Of a stretch of 7,424 nt of DNA, positions 1 to 6,177 are shown piece by piece. The notes under the pieces are model-generated. The model searched no databases, was not told the origin of the DNA, and saw only the letters and a list, made by a program, of their open reading frames with translations. Numbering within the stretch: the first letter of the stretch is position 1; each line of letters starts with the position of its first letter. This DNA comes from an archaeon. GTDB lineage: Archaea; Thermoproteota; Nitrososphaeria; Nitrososphaerales; Nitrosopumilaceae. The position numbers and the translations under genes are program-made. Location of the stretch: assembly GCA_021824845.1 (NCBI GenBank), contig JAKAJY010000056.1:1-7424 (forward strand). The letters are read 5' to 3'.

Positions 1-1
1 T

Positions 2-574
2 GAGATCTCCTCGGAACGACTCTCTGGTGCATTCAACGGACAACTCCTAATTGCAACTGTGGTGGTGGGATCCTTTGTTGGGCTATACTATACTGCGGAA
101 AAACTAGTAAGCCGCACATCATCCGCATCCAAGTCGGTTGCAATTGCCTTGATGGTTGCAATTGGAATAGGCCTACACAATCTGGGAGAAGGATTGGCAA
201 TAGGTGCGGCAATTGGCCTTGGCGAAATAGCATTGAGCACATTTTTGATAATTGGATTTACCATACACAACACCACGGAAGGCCTGGCAATAGCTGCCCC
301 AATGGCTCGCCAAAAGCCAATGATAAAAAAACTAACACTGATGGGCTTTATCGCGGGAGCTCCAGCAATTTTGGGCGCATGGGTTGGCGGATTTCAGTAC
401 TCGCCAATTATGGCAATAATTTTTCTCTCAGTTGGGGCAGGCGCAATATTTCAGGTAGTAGTTGCAATACTAAAGTGGATAAGACAAGACGAGCAAGGGT
501 TACTATCAGCGCCAACTGCGGCAGGAATTACAGTCGGCATGATCATAATGTATCTAACCAGCATTCTGGTTTAG
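2..574 (+). CDS. ZIP-family divalent metal transporter, 5'-truncated
   Basis: The reading frame is open from the left edge, so the first roughly two or three transmembrane helices lie outside the window; 190 residues remain. A GTG at 59 is in frame but falls inside a membrane helix and is not a credible start. Numbering from the edge, hydrophobic segments lie near 14-31, 45-68, 76-98, 106-125, 130-152 and 168-189. The two diagnostic ZIP helices are present: HNLGEGLAIG at 59-68 and HNTTEGLAIAAP at 89-100. Their H, N and E residues are the metal ligands of the binuclear site known in this family. ZIP proteins move Zn2+, Fe2+ or similar ions into the cytoplasm; the exact ion cannot be read here. 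The Pro usual in the HNxPEG motif is Gly in one helix and Thr in the other. The TAG stop overlaps the stop of the convergent CDF exporter gene. The family call is firm; substrate is unknown. Confidence 0.92.
   Translation, partial: EISSERLSGAFNGQLLIATVVVGSFVGLYYTAEKLVSRTSSASKSVAIALMVAIGIGLHNLGEGLAIGAAIGLGEIALSTFLIIGFTIHNTTEGLAIAAPMARQKPMIKKLTLMGFIAGAPAILGAWVGGFQYSPIMAIIFLSVGAGAIFQVVVAILKWIRQDEQGLLSAPTAAGITVGMIIMYLTSILV
325..331 (-). terminator. Possible T-tract terminator for the CDF transcript
   Basis: Seven A on the plus strand give seven T on the minus strand, about 240 nt past the CDF stop and inside the ZIP gene. It is the first sizeable minus-strand T-run after the CDF stop. The same bases encode Lys-Lys in the ZIP protein, so the run may simply be coding. 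Confidence 0.2.
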
Positions 575-1929
575 AATGGCTCTGGATGTATTGTTATCAC
601 TGAATTCTTGAAATTATTCCTAATGTCTTGCTCTATTTGAGATGTAAGATCGTGGACCTGCTCTATTGAGAGATTTTTATCAAAAGAACAATCAATGTCG
701 ATCTTTACCAACTCATCAAAGTTCAGAGTAACTATGGTGCCAATTTTTTTTACCTCGGAATGTTGTTTTAGAAGCTGAATTATCTTCTCATCGTTTGTGC
801 CCTGTAGCTTGAGGTTCTTTGGTATTGCAATGTGGGGCTCCAAATGTATGGTAATGTGCTGAATTTCCGGCAGGGCATGGCGAATCTTTTCCTCAATTAT
901 CTCTGAGATGCGGTGTGCATCATCAAGGCTCATCTGTCTGTCCACCATTGCGTGCAGGCTCACAAAAGCCATGTCATTTGAGGTGTGCTGGCTAACATTG
1001 TGTATGCCCTTGACGCCTGCAACGTTGGATGCAATATCGTAAATCTTGGATTCGTTTGGGACGTTTTTCCAGCTAGGCTCAAAGTGGACCGTAATCTCCG
1101 AGTTGGTAATGTGGTCTTTGATATTTTTCTCAACCGCACTCGATATCTCGTGCGCCCTATCAAAGCTGACATCTGCCCGTAGAGATACGGTTACATCCGC
1201 AAATATCGAGTCACCCGATCTTCTCATAAGAATCGGACCGGTCTCAACTACTCCCTCCGTTGATAATGCAATATTTTGAACCTTGTTTACAAGTTCTGGT
1301 GATATTACATCTGTGAGCTCTTGGGCGGTTCGATATACTAGCTTGACACTAAGTACACAAAGCAATGCACCAAGAATCAGGGCTGCAAAAAAGTCACCAT
1401 GCTCAAAACCAAACGTGATCAATGCTATCCCTGCTATTACGACCAGTGTAGAACCCAAGTCCAAAAACGCATGATAAAAGTCCGCCTTTAGCGTGGTTCC
1501 GCCAATCTTTGATATTGCACGCCTCAACAAAATTATCCTAAACACATCAACGCATATTGTATATGCAGCACCAATCAGTGCCAATGGCCCAATCACTCCA
1601 GGATGTGTTGGGCTTTGAATCTTGATGATTGCCTCAAAAATAAAAAAACAGGCAATAAGAAAAATGGCAATTCCGCCAATCAGTCCACCTAGAGACTCTA
1701 CCTTACCGTGACCGTAGGTGTGCTCTGCGTCTGGTGGCTTGATCGCAAACCTTGCGGCCAATAACAAAACCAATGTCACGACACTATCCAACAACGCATG
1801 AATGCTATCAGTCAGTAGTGCGAGACTATTCGATAATACTCCAAAGACCAGCTCCACTACAAATGCCGACAGGATTGCTGCAAGCGATAGTTTTAGCGCC
1901 CCTGTTCTTTTCAGCAATACATTTTCCAA
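571..1929 (-). CDS. Cation diffusion facilitator (CDF) metal exporter with triple C-terminal domain
   Basis: This 452-residue membrane protein is a proton-coupled Zn2+/divalent metal exporter of the CDF family. Six hydrophobic segments lie near 11-31, 36-58, 80-102, 113-136, 154-174 and 178-199. The transport site is visible as H44xxxD48 in helix 2 and H153xxxD157 in helix 5, the HD-HD pattern associated with Zn-type CDFs. YGHGK at 72-76 also fits the family. After helix 6 there are three successive copies of the cytoplasmic ZT_dimer-like domain (about 209-288, 291-371 and 374-452), where about 300 residues and a single copy are usual. The TTG start at 1929 is the only in-frame start after the upstream stop; the ATG at 1922 is out of frame and meets a stop at once. 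A TATA-like box 28 nt upstream suggests a leaderless mRNA. The gene is convergent with ZIP and divergent from the S-layer gene. Confidence 0.93.
   Translation of the reverse strand: MENVLLKRTGALKLSLAAILSAFVVELVFGVLSNSLALLTDSIHALLDSVVTLVLLLAARFAIKPPDAEHTYGHGKVESLGGLIGGIAIFLIACFFIFEAIIKIQSPTHPGVIGPLALIGAAYTICVDVFRIILLRRAISKIGGTTLKADFYHAFLDLGSTLVVIAGIALITFGFEHGDFFAALILGALLCVLSVKLVYRTAQELTDVISPELVNKVQNIALSTEGVVETGPILMRRSGDSIFADVTVSLRADVSFDRAHEISSAVEKNIKDHITNSEITVHFEPSWKNVPNESKIYDIASNVAGVKGIHNVSQHTSNDMAFVSLHAMVDRQMSLDDAHRISEIIEEKIRHALPEIQHITIHLEPHIAIPKNLKLQGTNDEKIIQLLKQHSEVKKIGTIVTLNFDELVKIDIDCSFDKNLSIEQVHDLTSQIEQDIRNNFKNSVITIHPEPF
574..1305 (-). repeat. Three tandem CDF C-terminal (ZT_dimer-like) domains
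   Basis: Protein-level repeats occupy residues 209-288 (1066-1305), 291-371 (817-1059) and 374-452 (574-810). Each has a helix motif with a conserved His (RAHEIS H260, DAHRIS H339, QVHDLT H426) followed by an IE/VE pair. Each ends in a strand of the form IT(V/I)H-x-EP (H282, H362, H448). The distance between the two histidines is 22, 23 and 22 residues. These histidines appear to correspond to the cytoplasmic zinc ligands of the E. coli YiiP C-terminal domain, by recall rather than alignment. Copies have diverged well beyond DNA identity, so this is an old duplication. Copy 3 has lost the SG-type loop seen in copy 1. Confidence 0.85.
744..751 (+). terminator. Possible T-tract terminator for the ZIP transcript
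   Basis: A run of eight T on the plus strand lies about 170 nt beyond the ZIP stop, inside the antisense of the CDF gene. Archaeal RNA polymerase can terminate at T-tracts without a hairpin. No better candidate lies between 575 and 744. This is inferred from the run alone; it also encodes ordinary CDF codons. Confidence 0.25.
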
Positions 1930-1953
1930 TGATAACTGATTGCTTGGTTTACG

Positions 1954-1960
1954 AATAAAT
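1954..1960 (-). promoter_or_regulatory. TATA-like box for the CDF gene
   Basis: Read on the minus strand the box is ATTTATT, centred about 28 nt before the TTG start at 1929. That is the spacing expected for an archaeal TATA box on a leaderless or nearly leaderless transcript. No Shine-Dalgarno-like sequence precedes the start. Assignment rests on position and AT content. Confidence 0.5.
1954..1960 (+). promoter_or_regulatory. TATA-like box for the S-layer-like gene (shared core)
   Basis: The same AT-rich core reads AATAAAT on the plus strand. It would place transcription start near 1982, where an out-of-frame ATG lies, giving a leader of about 22 nt before the TTG at 2004. A weaker alternative, TTATCTT at 1973-1979, would give a leaderless transcript starting at the TTG itself. 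Which is used cannot be decided from sequence. Confidence 0.4.
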
Positions 1961-2003
1961 CATACGGAAACGTTATCTTGGATGAGCTCAAAATCGAGAC
2001 AAA

Positions 2004-4913
2004 TTGAACAAGCTGGCATTACTTGGGGCGCTAGGATTCCTACTAGTTCCATTGCTGGGATCGGCATATGCTGCCAACCCAAACCTGTACGTATCTGCAG
2101 AGAATCTGTACTATAACAATCATTTTGCAGGCTCGATGGTAGTAGAAGTTGTAGTGCGTGAACCTGCCCTGAATGATGTGGATGTTTCAGAAGGTGAGCC
2201 GAACGTTACAATTAACGGGAGTACCCTCAGAATGGTTCAAGGTTCTGATGGTAGCTGGTATGGTTACTTTGCGAATTTGGACAAGGCAAAGGCCGCAGAC
2301 CAAATCGCATTTGAGACTGGTGTTTCAGGAGTAGGTCTGGATTTTGGGGTTTTTTGTAGTCGGGACACCGTCTCACTTGGACCTTCATTTGTAGAGTCTG
2401 GTGGTATCGCAGTTCCACGTTCAACCGGTTTGGTTGGTGCAACAAACGGAAATTCTGCCTTAAGTACGTGTACTGGAACCCCAACCGGCTCGATAATCAA
2501 TAATGTAGTGCGTACTCCAAGATCAATCAATCAAAACTCCGCAATCCAAACAGGCCAGATAGGCCTAAATGTAAACGCGTGGCCACTAATTCAGCTATAT
2601 TCTTTTGGCAATGATGTGACTGTACAGTATAGTGGTATTGGAGGAACACAACAAGTAGTACTAAGCTATGATGACATCCCAAACATTACGCTATCGCTTG
2701 ACAGAGCAGAATACCCAACAAACTCCCAAGTGTTTGTTACTATCAAAGACATGCAATTAAACCAAGATCCGACATCACGGGATTCTTGGACATTTAGCGT
2801 AGGTTCACCACAATCCACATTCTATGGGGCATTTACCGATAATGGTGTAAATTCTGCAAACGGTGGAGCAGGACTCACAAATCTTATACAAAAAATGACT
2901 GCTCTTGGATTTGACAGTAACGGAAAAATAACCATGAGTCTTGGCTCTGTTGTTCAGTTGCAAGCAAACGGATTACAATCCGCCACTGCAAGCGATGGTA
3001 GCACTACGTATAACCAAATAGTGACATTCTTAGAATCGCAGACAAACTCTGGTGTATTTGAGAACTTTGACTTTTCTGATGTATCCAACATCAAGGTTTC
3101 ATCTAGTGCTCCAAGAGGACAATCGGCCATAATAGAATATGACAAAAAATCTACCTCAATAGTATCTGGTTTGAGCGATGCAAGCATCACACTAGGTACA
3201 AACCAGCCGGTTTCTGGGCAAAAAATTCCCATCACAATAAAGGATTCTGATCAGAACCTCAACTCTGGTGATGAAGACGATCTTGATGTCTTTAAAAGTA
3301 AGGCGCTGATTCCTACCTTGACAATAGGCAATCCGGCAACTTTGGAGAAGGCTGGATCTGTGCAGTTCTATATCTCATCTGTTGCAGCAATAGGCACAGG
3401 CGCTGTCGTTACCTCGTCTGTACCTGATACAAACTCTGATAGGCTGATACTCAATCCAAGCTCACCCGCAATTACAAATCAGGCTTATGAAAAAATCTCA
3501 CTAAATCTGGGAATAACTGCCACAGATCTGAAAAACCGACTGATTGTCACAAATGCTGGTGACTCTGGAACAAACTGGATTAACTATGATCTCAGATCTC
3601 TTGAAAACCAACGTGCTGCCGTATTCACTGATGCCCACATCTCTTTGTATTTTTCATCTGATTCCTCCACAGTACACCTTACTGACATTGGAATATCTTC
3701 ACAAGGTTTCACACAAATTAATGATTCCGCTGTCACTACGCTTGCATCAAAAATCGGCCAAGTTTTTGTTGTGATTGATTTTGACTCATCAGATAACAAT
3801 TTAGGACAAGGAATTACTGTCTCAAGTGAAACAGACACACAGCCAATTGTATTTGATTTGTTTTCGTTTGGCAAGAAAAACAATAACGATATTGCAAATG
3901 GAATTTATCGATTTGAACTGAAAGAAACTTCACAAAACTCTGCAACATTCGTTGGTACAATGGAATACACAATCGCAAACCAGCTAAACCAGTTTGATGC
4001 AAATATTATCAAGACATTGCGACCAATTGACGACGATGTGAAATTCTTTGTAAACCAAAGACTAATTGATGAAAAAGGAATCAACATTGCATATTCCGAT
4101 GTTGCACAAACTGGACTGACAACCGGTGTCTCATCAAAGAGTGATGTTCGAACCCATTCTGGCCTTGTGTCAACTGCATCAAATGTATTCAGATTTGGCC
4201 ATCCAGTCACCATAATACTGGATGATCCTGACCTCAATCTCAAGCACGATACAATTGAAATCTACTCTGTGATTGATAACCCTGCCTCCACAAATGTGGA
4301 TACTGTTGGCAGCTCAAGCGGAGGTATTCTGCTAGAGGTGTTAATCAAGGACATTCGATTCAAGCGATGTACCATTGGAGGTGTGGAAACCGGAGGCCTT
4401 GCCGCAAGTGGATTCTCGCTAATTGAGACAGGTCCAAACACAGGCCGATTCGAGGGCACGTTCAAGATGCCATCAAAAATTTGTAATAAGGATGGAACCA
4501 AACTCATATCGCCAGCAGGCGGCATAGTGGATCTAAAATATAATGACTTTAGGGATTCCTCTGGACAATCAAACACGTTTAGTCTTAGCAAAACCCAATC
4601 AAAACAAAAGCTTGCCACGCCAAGTACTGCAAAACTAGATGCCAAATCCTACACCTTGCCCTCTCTTGGAAAGACAAAGGATGTGGTACTTAGTGGTAAG
4701 GTACAAAACTACAAGCCTGGAACCAAGATCAAGTTCACACTGCAAACACCGGATGGCAAATCATCCATTCTGTATGCATTTGCAACAAAGCAGGGCAGCT
4801 ACAAGACTATAATATCATTAAAACCAAACTCTCCAACAGGCCAGTACTCTGTTGACATACAATATCAAAAGTATAATGTTGGCAAAGTAACATTCATGGT
4901 AAATAAAAAATAA
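2004..4913 (+). CDS. S-layer-like secreted surface protein
   Basis: This 969-residue protein is probably a cell-surface layer subunit or close relative. A signal peptide spans residues 1-23 (MNK, a hydrophobic core, then AYA before ANPNLYVSAEN). The mature N-terminus, with the following VVEVVVREP and LRMVQGSDGSWYGYFA motifs, matches my memory of thaumarchaeal S-layer proteins. The rest is built from beta-rich modules. Each opens with a V-x-I-x-D strand and an acidic/Asn loop (near 49-66, 243-260, 408-426, 587-603, 734-750). Several close with E-x-x-x-N-(S/T)-G-x-F or a variant (343-352, 641-649, 808-816) and a Y-D/N-D strand (222-224, 379-381, 846-848). Residues 880-967 form a separate Ig-like domain. 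There is no C-terminal membrane anchor. Four N-glycosylation sequons (N67, N71, N227, N573) and four Cys (118, 156, 789, 827) are present. The TTG start is forced by an in-frame stop at 1983. The protein seems shorter than the long S-layer proteins I recall from Nitrosopumilus. Confidence 0.82.
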   Translation: MNKLALLGALGFLLVPLLGSAYAANPNLYVSAENLYYNNHFAGSMVVEVVVREPALNDVDVSEGEPNVTINGSTLRMVQGSDGSWYGYFANLDKAKAADQIAFETGVSGVGLDFGVFCSRDTVSLGPSFVESGGIAVPRSTGLVGATNGNSALSTCTGTPTGSIINNVVRTPRSINQNSAIQTGQIGLNVNAWPLIQLYSFGNDVTVQYSGIGGTQQVVLSYDDIPNITLSLDRAEYPTNSQVFVTIKDMQLNQDPTSRDSWTFSVGSPQSTFYGAFTDNGVNSANGGAGLTNLIQKMTALGFDSNGKITMSLGSVVQLQANGLQSATASDGSTTYNQIVTFLESQTNSGVFENFDFSDVSNIKVSSSAPRGQSAIIEYDKKSTSIVSGLSDASITLGTNQPVSGQKIPITIKDSDQNLNSGDEDDLDVFKSKALIPTLTIGNPATLEKAGSVQFYISSVAAIGTGAVVTSSVPDTNSDRLILNPSSPAITNQAYEKISLNLGITATDLKNRLIVTNAGDSGTNWINYDLRSLENQRAAVFTDAHISLYFSSDSSTVHLTDIGISSQGFTQINDSAVTTLASKIGQVFVVIDFDSSDNNLGQGITVSSETDTQPIVFDLFSFGKKNNNDIANGIYRFELKETSQNSATFVGTMEYTIANQLNQFDANIIKTLRPIDDDVKFFVNQRLIDEKGINIAYSDVAQTGLTTGVSSKSDVRTHSGLVSTASNVFRFGHPVTIILDDPDLNLKHDTIEIYSVIDNPASTNVDTVGSSSGGILLEVLIKDIRFKRCTIGGVETGGLAASGFSLIETGPNTGRFEGTFKMPSKICNKDGTKLISPAGGIVDLKYNDFRDSSGQSNTFSLSKTQSKQKLATPSTAKLDAKSYTLPSLGKTKDVVLSGKVQNYKPGTKIKFTLQTPDGKSSILYAFATKQGSYKTIISLKPNSPTGQYSVDIQYQKYNVGKVTFMVNKK

Positions 4914-4953
4914 TTTTGCAAAAAACCGGTATGGTAAAATGAGGTCAAAAAAG

Positions 4954-4980
4954 GTTCAACTCGAGCATATTCGAGTCAAC
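4954..4980. repeat. Imperfect inverted repeat followed by a T-rich tract
   Basis: The arms ACTCGA (4959-4964) and TCGAGT (4971-4976) are perfectly complementary around a six-base GCATAT spacer. GTT (4954-4956) and AAC (4978-4980) extend the stem past a two-against-one bulge. TTTTCTTT follows directly at 4981-4988, so the unit could terminate the S-layer mRNA as a hairpin plus U-tract. It also sits about 16 nt upstream of the next gene's TATA-like box, where a dimeric regulator could bind. Both readings are inference. Confidence 0.6.
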
Positions 4981-4995
4981 TTTTCTTTCATAGAA

Positions 4996-5005
4996 TACAT
5001 AAATA
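4996..5005 (+). promoter_or_regulatory. TATA-like box for the CFI-box surface protein
   Basis: TACATAAATA is centred about 31 nt before the ATG at 5032, giving a predicted leader of only a few nucleotides. This supports 5032 as the start rather than the in-frame ATG at 4939, which would lie upstream of the promoter. Confidence 0.55.
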
Positions 5006-5031
5006 CCCTGAATTCTTGTATCAGCCTAGAC

Positions 5032-6147
5032 ATGAGAGGAGCTGGGAGACTCGTAGCAGTATTTTTGTCACTTGTATTATTCACATCATCGCTATCAATG
5101 GTATTTGCACAAACTGATCCAAGTCAGATACCTCCATTATCTATAACAACAAATTTGCCGTTGTATGATGAGGGTGATATTGTAACATTTAGTGGTTTCA
5201 TCAAAAATCCAGACATCAATAATATGATTGATGTTACAGTTAGGGTCTTGGGACCTGTAGTTAATGGTAGTAATGGAAACATTGTTTCCATTGATCAAGT
5301 AAAGCCACAATTGGATGGCTCTTTTGAGAGCACCTTTATCGTAGCCGGCGACCGTTGGATTAAGGGAGGCGATTACAAAATTCTAGTAAACTATGGTCCA
5401 CAAAAGGCAGAGACTACGTTCTTCTATAATGGAGGAACGGGAGAATTAACGCCAGATGTAGTTCCACCACCACCACAATGTGCTTCAGGACAAATTATAG
5501 TAAATGGACAATGTACCAATCCAGAAGATATTGAGACACCAACACCGTCTTGTGGAACAGGTACCGTTTATGATCCAGTATCAAAGTCATGTATTGTAGC
5601 GCCACCAGTTGTTGATAATTGCCCGCCAGGACAAAAGTTAGTCAACAACATCTGTGTTGATGTTGAACCAGAAGACACAACCCCACCTCCACCACAATGT
5701 GGCGCAGGAACTCATGCTGAAAATGGAATATGTGTACCAGATCAAAAACCCACAACTGGGCCGGGACAATGTGCAATTGCAACTGCGGCATTTGGAACTG
5801 AACTTGCACCACAAGTCCAGCTACTCAGAGAGGTAAGAGACAACGTACTATTCAGCACTGGCACAGGTACAACATTCATGGCCGGATTCAACGACTTCTA
5901 CTATGCATTCAGTCCAACAGTAGCGGACTTGGAAAGACAAAGTCCACTATTCAAAGAAGTAGTAAAGACAGCAATCACCCCAATGCTATCAACACTGTCG
6001 ATACTCAACTATGTTGATATCAACTCTGAGCAAGAGATGCTGGGCTATGGAATCGGAGTCATTCTACTAAACATTGGAATGTACTTTGTAGTGCCAGCCA
6101 TAGTAATAGCCAAAGTTAAAGGTCTAATCCAAAAAAGACGCCTTTAA
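5032..6147 (+). CDS. Secreted, C-terminally anchored CFI-box surface protein
   Basis: The function of this 371-residue protein is not known. I chose ATG 5032 because a standard signal peptide follows (Arg2/Arg6, hydrophobic core 7-25, VFA before Gln27) and a TATA-like box precedes it. An in-frame ATG at 4939 would bury the signal peptide behind 31 polar residues encoded across the inverted repeat. Residues 36-132 form an Ig-like domain (strand GDIVTFSGFIKN, then DGSFESTF and GGDYKILVNYG). Residues 145-234 hold four Pro-rich repeats with paired Cys (150/161, 174/187, 197/208, 223/234). Next comes a CFI-box-type region, C247-AIATAAFGTELAP, then RDNVL, FMAGFNDFYYAFSP and VADLER (to about 302). 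A membrane helix at about 338-360 is followed by a basic tail, KVKGLIQKRRL. The expected topology is outside with a short cytoplasmic tail. The first domain resembles the last domain of the upstream S-layer-like protein, suggesting a common envelope location. Confidence 0.82.
   Translation: MRGAGRLVAVFLSLVLFTSSLSMVFAQTDPSQIPPLSITTNLPLYDEGDIVTFSGFIKNPDINNMIDVTVRVLGPVVNGSNGNIVSIDQVKPQLDGSFESTFIVAGDRWIKGGDYKILVNYGPQKAETTFFYNGGTGELTPDVVPPPPQCASGQIIVNGQCTNPEDIETPTPSCGTGTVYDPVSKSCIVAPPVVDNCPPGQKLVNNICVDVEPEDTTPPPPQCGAGTHAENGICVPDQKPTTGPGQCAIATAAFGTELAPQVQLLREVRDNVLFSTGTGTTFMAGFNDFYYAFSPTVADLERQSPLFKEVVKTAITPMLSTLSILNYVDINSEQEMLGYGIGVILLNIGMYFVVPAIVIAKVKGLIQKRRL
5464..5733 (+). repeat. Four Pro-rich, paired-Cys repeats
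   Basis: Units of roughly 24 residues each carry two cysteines separated by 10, 12, 10 and 10 residues, usually in the form C-x-x-G-...-N-x-x-C, and are joined by Pro/Thr/acidic linkers. Units 1 and 4 are most alike, both starting PPPPQC. Their DNA shares the identical 13-mer CCACCACAATGTG at 5470-5482 and 5689-5701. Each unit probably makes one disulfide-closed loop outside the cell, forming an extended stalk. Disulfides are inferred from pairing only. Confidence 0.8.
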
Positions 6148-6149
6148 GA

Positions 6150-6155
6150 TTATAT
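6150..6155 (+). promoter_or_regulatory. TATA-like box for the 108-residue protein
   Basis: TTATAT is centred about 25 nt before the ATG at 6178 and begins three bases after the previous stop codon. The 30-bp gap therefore holds a complete core promoter for a leaderless transcript. TTTTATC at 6159-6165 is too close to the ATG to serve. Confidence 0.6.
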
Positions 6156-6177
6156 CCTCTTTTATCAAACCACCTTT

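Noticed and set aside
59..61. GTG as start of the ZIP gene
   Set aside because: The frame stays open to the left edge and this codon is inside a membrane helix; the gene is simply truncated by the window.
1636..1648. Minus-strand T-rich tract as a terminator
   Set aside because: It lies inside the CDF gene and encodes part of a Phe/Ile-rich membrane helix.
1905..1922. ATG on the minus strand at 1922 as the CDF start
   Set aside because: It is out of frame with the CDF protein and reaches a stop after three codons.
3584..3883. Antisense open frame within the S-layer-like gene
   Set aside because: It has no promoter, no recognisable domain and no start context; it and similar antisense frames (4262-4645, 3905-4243, 2264-2530) look like coding-frame shadows.
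4939..5031. In-frame ATG at 4939 that would lengthen the CFI-box protein by 31 residues
   Set aside because: It would place polar residues before the signal peptide, translate through the inverted repeat, and lie upstream of the TATA-like box; ATG 5032 fits far better.
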